A stretch of DNA of 64,000 nt from Erwinia aphidicola (lineage in GTDB: Bacteria; Pseudomonadota; Gammaproteobacteria; Enterobacterales; Enterobacteriaceae). A model generated the notes under the pieces. That model was not told the origin of the DNA. It made no database searches and was given only the letters and a program-made list of their open reading frames with translations. Of the stretch, positions 57,706 through 64,000 are shown piece by piece. Location: NCBI RefSeq assembly GCF_024169515.1, contig NZ_JAMKCQ010000001.1:3472001-3536000 (forward strand), read 5' to 3'. Within the stretch, counting starts at the first letter, position 1, and each line of letters opens with the position of its first letter. Both the position numbers and the translations under genes were made by a program.

Positions 57706-59202
57706 ATGAGCAATACATCTGAAGGGCAACAGCCGCAGAAGAAGCATTTCTGGAACAAGAACAAAAGCGCGAAGAAGGAGCTGAGCGTCGATGATATTAC
57801 TATCGTCGATAAAGACATGCTCAAGCGTGCGGTCGGCGCGGCCGCGCTGGGTAACGCCATGGAGTGGTTCGACTTCGGGGTTTACAGCTACCTGGCTGTG
57901 ACTATCGGTAAAGTCTTCTTCCCCGGTGGCAGCCCGGCAGCGCAGCTGCTGGCGACCTTTGGGGCATTTGCCGCCGCCTTCCTGGTTCGCCCGGTGGGTG
58001 GACTGGTGTTTGGCCCGCTTGGCGACCGCATCGGACGCCAGAAGGTGCTGGCGATTACCATGATTATGATGTCGATCGGCACCTTCTGTATCGGGATTAT
58101 TCCTGGCTATCACTCCATCGGGATTATGGCGCCCGTGCTGCTGCTGGCAGCGCGTCTGCTGCAGGGGTTCTCCACCGGCGGTGAATACGGCGGTGCAGCC
58201 ACGTTTATTGCTGAGTATTCAACCGATGAGCGCCGCGGCTTTATGGGCAGCTGGCTGGAGTTCGGCACGCTCGGCGGCTATCTGCTGGGGGCGGGGCTGG
58301 TAACGGGCCTGACGGCGGCGATGCCGGAACAGGTCCTGCTTGACTGGGGCTGGCGTATTCCGTTCTTTATCGCGGCGCCGCTCGGCCTGTTTGGCCTCTA
58401 TATTCGACTGAAGCTGGAAGAGACGCCGGCATTCCAGAAGCATATGGAAAAGCAGGAAGCGCTGGAGCACAGCAAACCGCGCCTTGGGTTGTGGCAGATG
58501 CTGAAGAAGTACCGTGCCTCAATGCTGAAATGTATTGGTCTGGTGCTGCTGTTTAACGTCTCCAACTATATGCTCACCTCGTATATGCCAAGCTACCTGA
58601 CCGGGATCCTGGGTCTGAGCGAGCTGAGCAGCCTGCTGCTGATTCTGGTGGTGATGTTTGTCATGATGCCGCTGACCCTGTTCTGGGGCCACTGGAATGA
58701 CCGTTTGGGCCGTCGTCCGGTGATCTGGGCCGGTGCCATCGGCCTGATCGTTATGGCAGTGCCGTGTATGATGCTGATTGGTACGGGCAACCTGTGGCTG
58801 GTGTTCCTGGGGCTGATTATTCTCGGGGTGATCCACACCTGCTTCAGCGGCTCAATGCCGGCGACATTACCGGCGCTGTTTGCCACCGATATTCGCTACA
58901 GCGCGCTGGCAATCGGCTTTAACCTGTCGGTTTCACTGTTCGGCGGCACCACGCCGCTGGTGACCACCTGGCTGGTGGAGAGCACCGGCAATCTGCTGAT
59001 GCCGGCTTATTATCTGATGGGGGCGGGCGTTATCGGGGTGATTACGGTGTTCACGCTGCGTGAAACGGCGCGTAAGCCGCTGCGCGGCTCTGCACCCTCG
59101 GTCGGTAGCCGTGCCGAAGCACACCGCCTGGTCAATAAGCTGCGTCTGCGTCGTAAGAAAGAAGACGATGCCGCCAAAGCCGAAACGCTGACCAACAAAT
59201 AA
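57706..59202 (+). CDS. proP: Proline/betaine transporter ProP
   Basis: The 498-residue inner-membrane protein has 12 hydrophobic segments and the MFS sugar-porter-like blocks 'GNAMEWFDFGVYSYLA' and 'GPLGDRIGRQKVL'. ProP brings in proline, glycine betaine and ectoine with protons under osmotic stress. The N-terminus is extended and basic. The C-terminal tail ('AHRLVNKLRLRRKKEDDAA') lacks the heptad coiled coil that E. coli ProP uses to tune osmosensing. It is separated from solA by a bidirectional terminator. Confidence 0.92.
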   Translation: MSNTSEGQQPQKKHFWNKNKSAKKELSVDDITIVDKDMLKRAVGAAALGNAMEWFDFGVYSYLAVTIGKVFFPGGSPAAQLLATFGAFAAAFLVRPVGGLVFGPLGDRIGRQKVLAITMIMMSIGTFCIGIIPGYHSIGIMAPVLLLAARLLQGFSTGGEYGGAATFIAEYSTDERRGFMGSWLEFGTLGGYLLGAGLVTGLTAAMPEQVLLDWGWRIPFFIAAPLGLFGLYIRLKLEETPAFQKHMEKQEALEHSKPRLGLWQMLKKYRASMLKCIGLVLLFNVSNYMLTSYMPSYLTGILGLSELSSLLLILVVMFVMMPLTLFWGHWNDRLGRRPVIWAGAIGLIVMAVPCMMLIGTGNLWLVFLGLIILGVIHTCFSGSMPATLPALFATDIRYSALAIGFNLSVSLFGGTTPLVTTWLVESTGNLLMPAYYLMGAGVIGVITVFTLRETARKPLRGSAPSVGSRAEAHRLVNKLRLRRKKEDDAAKAETLTNK

Positions 59203-59225
59203 CGGCCACTGACTGCCATTTAAAA

Positions 59226-59257
59226 AGGCTCACAGTTGAACTGTGAGCCTTTTTTTA
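59226..59257. terminator. Bidirectional terminator between proP and solA
   Basis: AGGCTCACAGTT (59226-59237) pairs with AACTGTGAGCCT (59239-59250). It is followed by T on the plus strand and flanked by A on the left, so it can act in both directions. Confidence 0.9.
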
Positions 59258-59280
59258 TCGTTTAATATTGCTGACGAACG

Positions 59281-60396
59281 TCAGGCGAAGCGCGATAAAG
59301 AGAACGGGGTTAAGTCGAACTCGCTGCTTTTACCCTGAGCAAACTGTGCGGCGATCTCACCCAGCACGCTGGCGAATTTAAACCCGTGCCCGCTCAGGCC
59401 GGTAATGATCATGCGATCGGTTTCACCAGGGAAGCGGTCGATAATAAAGTCTTCATCCGGTGAGTTATCGTAGGTACAGGCTTCACCGCGCAGGCAGACG
59501 CCGACCCCGGGTAAGAACTGACGCAGGAAGCCAAACAGTTCGTTGCCGTCCGCCGCCACGCTACCAAACGGCTTGCGGCCTGCCGGGGAGTCGATCGGCT
59601 GTCCGCCTTCATGCTTTCCGATTTTAATGGCGTTATTATCCGCCGGGAAGCCGTAATAGTGGGTGCCGTCCGGCATCTGCGCGGTAAATGCCGGAAATGT
59701 GTTGTTCTCGCTGTAGCGGCCGTCAGCCTGATGCCAGGCAAAGACCTTGCGCACCGGCGCGACCGGCAGAGCAGGGTAGAGCGTTTTCACCCAGGTGCCG
59801 GCACTCAGCAGCAGCTTGCGCCCCTGGTAAATCCCGTCTGCCGTGGTGACGGTTTGCAGGCCGTCCAGCGTGTCGATCTGGCTGACCGGGCAGTTAAACA
59901 GCTGCGCGCAGCCGGCTTCTTTCGCCAGACGGATCCAGCTTTTAATCGCCACTTCGGATTTCAGATAGCCGGAGCCGGGTTCAAAAACGCCGATATAGCC
60001 CTGCGGCACGCTGATTTGCGGCCAGCGCTGCACGATCTCGTCGCTGTTGAGGATCTGCACTTCAAGCTGGTACTGCTGCGCGCTTTGCATCACGTTCTGA
60101 ATAAATTCGGACTCCTGCGGCGCGAAGTTGAGCACGCCGCTGCGCTGCATGATGCGTTCACCGCTCTGCTGCTCCAGCTCATCCCACAGCTGCTGGGCAC
60201 GCAGCACCATCGGTACGTAGCGCGCACCTTCACCGTAAGCGTGACGAATTAAGCGGCTTTCACCATGATGGCTGCCTTCGCGGTGCGGCGGATGGTGACC
60301 GTCGATCATCAGTACCTTCAGGCCGGCCTGGGTGGCATACCATCCGGCGGCAGCCCCTACGGAACCACTGCCGACCACAATTAAATCGTAAACCAT
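59281..60396 (-). CDS. solA: N-methyl-L-tryptophan oxidase
   Basis: This 371-residue FAD enzyme has the Rossmann motif '[12 protein letters not shown]' near the N-terminus. The covalent-flavin Cys lies in '[18 protein letters not shown]', and the C-terminal '[20 protein letters not shown]' matches the sarcosine oxidase family. SolA demethylates N-methyl amino acids with release of formaldehyde and hydrogen peroxide. The ATG at 60396 begins [11 protein letters not shown], matching the E. coli start. Next gene bssS has its own terminator. Confidence 0.94.
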   Translation of the reverse strand: MVYDLIVVGSGSVGAAAGWYATQAGLKVLMIDGHHPPHREGSHHGESRLIRHAYGEGARYVPMVLRAQQLWDELEQQSGERIMQRSGVLNFAPQESEFIQNVMQSAQQYQLEVQILNSDEIVQRWPQISVPQGYIGVFEPGSGYLKSEVAIKSWIRLAKEAGCAQLFNCPVSQIDTLDGLQTVTTADGIYQGRKLLLSAGTWVKTLYPALPVAPVRKVFAWHQADGRYSENNTFPAFTAQMPDGTHYYGFPADNNAIKIGKHEGGQPIDSPAGRKPFGSVAADGNELFGFLRQFLPGVGVCLRGEACTYDNSPDEDFIIDRFPGETDRMIITGLSGHGFKFASVLGEIAAQFAQGKSSEFDLTPFSLSRFA

Positions 60397-60454
60397 TTGC
60401 AGCACTCTTTTTTTTCAGGAGAGGGCAGCAGAATAGCAAATTATTGCGGGCATG

Positions 60455-60479
60455 AAAAAGGCACCCTGTTGTGGGTGCC
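60455..60479 (-). terminator. Terminator of bssS
   Basis: On the minus strand a GGCACCC/GGGTGCC stem (60460-60466 and 60473-60479) with a six-base loop is followed by five T. Confidence 0.88.
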
Positions 60480-60501
60480 CTTAGGCGAAACGTTGAGCGA
60501 A

Positions 60502-60756
60502 TTAGTGCTTCTTGTAATCACGATCCTGGTAATCGGTCGCTTCAATCTTGGCAATGCCAGCTTCGAGAATGGAGATAAATTGTCTGGCAACATCAGTGGT
60601 CAGCCAGTAAGTCTGGCCTACATCGGCATCTTCGGCTTGCTGCTGATTAGAAGAGAGCGAATGCAGACGGATCATCATGGCATCATAGCTGTCTACAGTA
60701 CTGATATCCCATCCGATGAGGGGATGTGTCTGGATGACTTCTTTGCTTCTGTCCAT
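60502..60756 (-). CDS. bssS: Biofilm formation regulatory protein BssS
   Basis: The 84-residue protein begins MDRSKEVIQTHPLIGWDISTVDSYDAMMIRLH, the start of BssS. It affects biofilm, indole and AI-2 signalling in E. coli; its biochemical action is unknown. Length equals E. coli BssS. It lies between solA and dinI as expected, with a long leader upstream. Confidence 0.94.
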   Translation of the reverse strand: MDRSKEVIQTHPLIGWDISTVDSYDAMMIRLHSLSSNQQQAEDADVGQTYWLTTDVARQFISILEAGIAKIEATDYQDRDYKKH

Positions 60757-61090
60757 TAAAACCCCCTATAACTCGTGAATAATGACGATACCGGTCATAC
60801 TTCAAGCTGCAGGTGCCTTGGCTTCTCTGGCTCACCCGAATCACTGACTGATGCAGGCTCATCGGGATTTGCTCATTTTCCGCCTTACTGCAACTCGAAT
60901 TATTTAGGGTAACCAAGTGATTTTTCGAGGTTCAATGCGGCTTTTTTTCCATGGAGCACTGTCATTATAACAGCAATTCTCTCTTTCGCAGGATTAAATT
61001 TTAGCCTGGGTTAATATCGGGTGTTATTGGCACGCTTATTAAGCCGGGAGCCTGGGAAATAATCAACGTTAAGAGTAAAAGAAGGATTAT
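60757..61090 (-). other. bssS upstream region
   Basis: These 330 bases contain no ORF I trust. The part next to bssS should hold its promoter and leader. A T-rich run near 60940-60950 and a purine-rich stretch near 61075 are visible, but no terminator or RNA gene is clear. Confidence 0.4.
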
Positions 61091-61366
61091 TCAGGGCTGA
61101 CTATCAGATTGTACTGATGGTGAACCCAAACGTTTTTCCAGCTCCTGCGCCAGCCGAATGAAATGCTGCTGTAGCTGTTCATCACGATTCTGGTTTTGCC
61201 CTTCAAGGCGTAAGCTGTGGATTAACAGCTGGTTAGCTTTGTCATCAAGGCAAAATGACAGCGTAGAAAACGCGTTTTCTAATACGGTCAGGCGGCGCTG
61301 TTGCTCGGCGATCATTGCCAGCAGCTCACCAAATGTCATTGCCTCTTCTGGATTATCGGCAGCCAT
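61091..61366 (-). CDS. Hypothetical helical protein between bssS and dinI
   Basis: The product has 91 residues and looks almost entirely helical: 'TFGELLAMIAEQQRRLTVLENAFSTLSFCL' then 'LEGQNQNRDEQLQQHFIRLAQELEKRL', with coiled-coil spacing. The layout resembles small helical proteins such as DUF2594, but the match is weak. E. coli has no such gene at this spot, so it may be specific to Erwiniaceae. Function is unknown. Confidence 0.6.
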   Translation of the reverse strand: MAADNPEEAMTFGELLAMIAEQQRRLTVLENAFSTLSFCLDDKANQLLIHSLRLEGQNQNRDEQLQQHFIRLAQELEKRLGSPSVQSDSQP

Positions 61367-61454
61367 GAAAAAAACCTCAGTAATTAATCACCGCCTCAGA
61401 ATAGGTTATTCTGCCTGCGCCGTCTATCGGTGTTGCGGGGTAATAATTGGGCAT

Positions 61455-61479
61455 AAAAAAGCCGGATAGCGTATCCGGC
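61455..61479 (-). terminator. Terminator of dinI
   Basis: GCCGGATA (61461-61468), a GCG loop and TATCCGGC (61472-61479) are followed on the minus strand by six T. Confidence 0.9.
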
Positions 61480-61511
61480 AAAAACGGCACAAGCGGTCGA
61501 AAGCGCAGCGC

Positions 61512-61757
61512 TTAATCGGTAATAAACCAGTCGTCGGCGCTTTCCCAGGTTTCCTGCAATATATCGGTGATGCGATCTTTGGCTTCTTTACCACCGCCCA
61601 TCACCGTCAGGTTATTAGCGCTGGCGTAGCGTACCGAAATGGTATTGCTGCCATCCGGAAAATGCTGATCGATTCGTTTGCTAAGCTCCTGCGTCAGCGC
61701 GTCAATCGCGCCCGCAGGCAGGGATGTGGTTTTTGCTACAGTGACTTCAATACGCAT
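61512..61757 (-). CDS. dinI: DNA damage-inducible protein I
   Basis: From ATG 61757 the protein has 81 residues. It begins MRIEVTVAKTTSLPAG and ends with the acidic helix 'ITDILQETWESADDWFITD', as in DinI. DinI binds RecA filaments and tunes LexA and UmuD cleavage. The start used follows GGAGGC. A LexA box lies 19 bases upstream. The prophage carries a UmuD'-like protein, so host DinI could meet it during SOS. Confidence 0.95.
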   Translation of the reverse strand: MRIEVTVAKTTSLPAGAIDALTQELSKRIDQHFPDGSNTISVRYASANNLTVMGGGKEAKDRITDILQETWESADDWFITD

Positions 61758-61775
61758 GATAGCCTCCGGTTGAAT

Positions 61776-61795
61776 TACTGTAAATATATACAGTA
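61776..61795. promoter_or_regulatory. LexA box of dinI
   Basis: TACTGTAAATATATACAGTA is close to the LexA consensus, with a perfect CTGT-N8-ACAG core at 61778-61793. It lies just upstream of dinI. Confidence 0.92.
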
Positions 61796-61902
61796 ATACC
61801 AGCGTAAGCAAACATTATTACTGGAGCAGTGAAATGCCGGGGACGCCCGCTGAGGGATCGCCATAAACATCGATCTGAATATCATCGCGGGATGACAGGC
61901 GT

Positions 61903-62245
61903 CAGGTTTCATGAGGGAGGGCTGCTTTCCGCACCGGCATGAATACATCCCTGTAGCCTGGCTCACGGCCATCCCTGGCCGTAGGCCTGCTGCAATCAGC
62001 CCTCCCTCCTGCCACCCAAAGCCTCAGCGTCGCGGTTTAGAACCCACAGCGAGCACGATGATAGTGGGGGATGAGCCTGGCCTGAGGTAAGCCGGACGTC
62101 ACGCGGCAGGGATGCCGCGTGCCGAGGCCCGCAGGGAGCGTCTTTTGCCGTTCCGGCGTGCTCAGGTTGAGCTCAGACCGGTTAGCGATAGCAGTCATTT
62201 CAGGGGATCCCCAGAGGACGACTGCTTTTCTGGTCGTCCCGCTGG
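61903..62245. repeat. Structured intergenic element between dinI and pyrC
   Basis: Four inverted repeats lie close together. GAGGGAGGGCTG (61913-61924) pairs with 61997-62008 and encloses ACGGCCA...TGGCCGT (about 61964-61982). CACGCGGCA-GGGA-TGCCGCGTG forms a perfect hairpin at 62100-62121. GGACGAC...GTCGTCC is at 62216-62239. No ORF is convincing. The layout suggests a dispersed intergenic repeat; the last hairpin may also end pyrC transcription. Confidence 0.6.
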
Positions 62246-62250
62246 ACAGG

Positions 62251-63303
62251 TTAACTCTCGACGCGCCAGTTCAGCGTCTCGCCGGCCAGGAACGGCACCA
62301 GCGTATGGCCATCGTTACCGACCTGCACGCTTTCCGGCACGGTCCACGGCTGGCGCACCAGCTTGAGGGTGCCTTCATTCAGCGGCAGCCCGTAGAAGTT
62401 AGGGCCATTTTCGGAGCAGAAGGCGGCAAAATGCGCCAGCGCGTCGATCTCTTCAAACACCGTGGCATAAGCGCTCAGCATAGACGGGGCGTTGAACACG
62501 CCGGCACAGCCACAGCTGGTCTCTTTACGGTCGCGGGTATGAGGTGCGGTATCCGTACCGAGGAAAAAGCGTGAGTGCCCGCTGGCAACCGCATCGCGCA
62601 GCGCCTGCTGATGGATGTTGCGCTTAAGGATTGGCAGGCAGTAAAGATGCGGGCGAATGCCGCCAACCAGCATGTGGTTGCGGTTAAACATCAGGTGCTG
62701 AGGGGTAATAGTGGCCGCAAGAAAACGATTGCCTTCCAGCACATAAGCAGCGGCTTCTTTGGTGGTGATGTGCTCGCACACCACCTTCAGCTCCGGAAAC
62801 TGCTGGCGTAGCGGGTCAAGCACGCTTTCAATGAAACGCGCCTCACGGTCAAAGATATCGATATGGGCATCGGTCACCTCGCCGTGGATCAGCAGCGGCA
62901 TACCGATCTTCTGCATGCGTTCCAGCACCGGAGCAATCGCCGCGATGCTGGTAACGCCATGCGCGGAGTTGGTAGTGGCATGCGCCGGGTAGAGTTTCGC
63001 CGCGGTAAACACCCCTTCATGAAAGCCCGTTTCGATTTCGTTCGGATCCAGGCCGTCGGTCAGGTAGCAGGTCATCAGCGGCGTAAAGGCGTGCGCGGCC
63101 GGAACGGCAGCCATGATGCGCTCGCGGTAGGCGCGGGCAGTGGCCACGCTGGTCACCGGCGGAACGAGGTTAGGCATCACAATGGCGCGGCCACAGACCT
63201 CACTGGTAAACGGCACCACGGCCTCCAGCATCTCACCATCGCGCAGATGGATATGCCAGTCATCAGGGCGGCGAATAATCAATTCTTGAGGTTGTGCGGT
63301 CAT
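62251..63303 (-). CDS. pyrC: Dihydroorotase
   Basis: The 350-residue protein is a class II dihydroorotase: zinc ligands in '[10 protein letters not shown]', the carbamylated Lys in '[16 protein letters not shown]', His in 'LLIHGEV' and 'VVCEHITT', and Asp in 'FLGTDTAPH'. It makes dihydroorotate in pyrimidine synthesis. Length and start agree with E. coli PyrC. In E. coli expression is set by a start-site-dependent leader hairpin; I could not confirm that here. Confidence 0.96.
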   Translation of the reverse strand: MTAQPQELIIRRPDDWHIHLRDGEMLEAVVPFTSEVCGRAIVMPNLVPPVTSVATARAYRERIMAAVPAAHAFTPLMTCYLTDGLDPNEIETGFHEGVFTAAKLYPAHATTNSAHGVTSIAAIAPVLERMQKIGMPLLIHGEVTDAHIDIFDREARFIESVLDPLRQQFPELKVVCEHITTKEAAAYVLEGNRFLAATITPQHLMFNRNHMLVGGIRPHLYCLPILKRNIHQQALRDAVASGHSRFFLGTDTAPHTRDRKETSCGCAGVFNAPSMLSAYATVFEEIDALAHFAAFCSENGPNFYGLPLNEGTLKLVRQPWTVPESVQVGNDGHTLVPFLAGETLNWRVES

Positions 63304-63402
63304 GCGATCTGCTCCGGCAAAGGGGTGGAATAGCTGTTTTTAGCCGGGTATAAAGATTAATGATAAAGCGCGGTGAATGCACCTGCTTTATACGCAGCGG
63401 GG

Positions 63403-63432
63403 AAAAAAACGCTGCGCGCAAGCCGCAGCGTT
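63403..63432 (-). terminator. Terminator of yceB
   Basis: AACGCTGCG (63408-63416) pairs with CGCAGCGTT (63424-63432). On the minus strand the stem runs into a T-run (complement of 63403-63409). Confidence 0.88.
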
Positions 63433-63441
63433 ATCAGACGA

Positions 63442-64000
63442 TCAGTCAGTAAATGGGATAATCAGCTCGCCCGGCTTCACTTCCAGCCCTTTGGCGAACC
63501 GTTTGGCCAGCGACTCGGCCTTACTGCGGTCGGTACTCAGCACGTAAGCGGGTTTCTGGTTGAAGTAACTTTTCAGCGACTCATTAAGATACGGCGTCAG
63601 GGTTTTCAGCACGCCCTGCATTTTTTCCGGCTGCACTTGCACATCCACCAGCTCCATATCTTTCAGATAGATAGCCCCTTCCTGCTGGTTAAACACCGGC
63701 TGTGCTTTCATTGTCAGCTTCATATCCGCTTTTTGCGGGCCAAACAGGGAAGTGATATTCACTTTGGCATTGCCGATCAGCGTGACTTTATTCGGCTCCT
63801 CGCGGCCAATCTGGCTGCTGAGGTCCGTCAGGGTGATATGGGCATCGGCCAGCCCGGCCACGCCAATCTGCTTCTCATAATTGTTGTGTTTCGCCAGCGC
63901 CTGATTAATTTCCTGCTCGCTGATGGTGTATTGGGCAATCTGATTACAGCCGGTGACTAAGCCTGCTAACAGCAGCGCACCAAGACCAAAAAGTGTCTTC
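63442..64000 (-). CDS. yceB: YceB lipoprotein (5' end cut by window)
   Basis: The frame is open to the right edge, giving at least 185 residues; the start codon lies at or just past the edge. A lipoprotein signal with lipobox 'LVTGC' is followed by 'NQIAQYTISEQEINQALAKHNNYEKQIG'. Further conserved blocks are 'SSQIGREEPNKVTLIGNAKV' and 'GLEVKPGELIIPFTD'. This matches YceB (DUF1439), a lipoprotein of unknown function next to pyrC in E. coli. Confidence 0.93.
   Translation of the reverse strand, partial: KTLFGLGALLLAGLVTGCNQIAQYTISEQEINQALAKHNNYEKQIGVAGLADAHITLTDLSSQIGREEPNKVTLIGNAKVNITSLFGPQKADMKLTMKAQPVFNQQEGAIYLKDMELVDVQVQPEKMQGVLKTLTPYLNESLKSYFNQKPAYVLSTDRSKAESLAKRFAKGLEVKPGELIIPFTD

Noticed and set aside
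62119..62574. Plus-strand ORFs between dinI and pyrC running into pyrC
   Set aside because: They cross hairpin-rich intergenic DNA and the antisense of pyrC, with no recognisable domain.

Overview
The window is a chromosomal segment of an enterobacterium of the Erwinia/Pantoea type. The host block from about 37.2 kb to the right edge follows the order known from the E. coli 23-24 min region (clsC, opgC, opgGH, yceK, msyB, mdtG, lpxL, trhO, yceI-yceJ, solA, bssS, dinI, pyrC, yceB). It also carries proP next to solA and a tripartite efflux operon, which fits Erwiniaceae better than E. coli. Identification rests on recognising protein families, not on a search.

Positions 1 to about 37,187 are the right-hand part of a lambdoid, HK97-type siphophage prophage. 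The left end, with the integrase and the intact attachment tRNA, lies outside the window. Order: leftward early genes (Ea22-like proteins, an HD-domain phosphohydrolase, an Icd/Ash-like small ORF); a left operator/promoter region; a CI-type repressor; a right operator/promoter region; Cro-like and YmfL-like regulators; a replication initiator with candidate iterons inside its gene; PerC-like, ParB-like, MT-A70 methyltransferase, RusA, KilA-N, DUF968 and antiterminator Q genes; a moron with a Clp-fold protease; holins, a GH19-type endolysin and Rz/Rz1; an HNH nuclease and probable cos region; terminase, portal, protease, capsid and connectors; tail tube, a frameshifted tail chaperone, tape measure, M-L-K-I-J tail tip genes; a Cor-like exclusion lipoprotein and a tail fibre. 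An SOS-controlled pair including a HumD/UmuD'-like protein follows, then the right attachment site, a 57-bp copy of the 3' part of tRNA-Leu(UAA).

The virion and lysis genes are complete and uninterrupted, so the prophage may be functional. Several accessory genes (about 11.5-12.7 kb, 14.7-15.2 kb, 24.9-25.3 kb, 34.6-34.9 kb and 36.4-37.0 kb) are more AT-rich or carry their own operators or terminators and look like morons. SOS control appears at two or three points: a perfect CTGT-N8-ACAG box before the UmuD'-like pair, a near-consensus box before the KilA-N gene, and a box before host dinI. The repressor keeps the Ser/Lys dyad but lacks the usual Ala-Gly or Cys-Gly cleavage dipeptide, which may matter for induction.

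The host block contains a MarR-MFS-HlyD-NodT efflux operon, a clan-A glycosidase-like protein with an altered acid/base motif, and the osmoregulated periplasmic glucan genes opgC and opgGH. Next to them is cardiolipin synthase clsC. Between msyB and mdtG lies an unrecognised mini-operon (a 37-aa ORF and a 78-aa winged-helix protein) preceded by a 48-bp nested palindrome. The dinI-pyrC gap holds several strong hairpins that look like a structured intergenic repeat.
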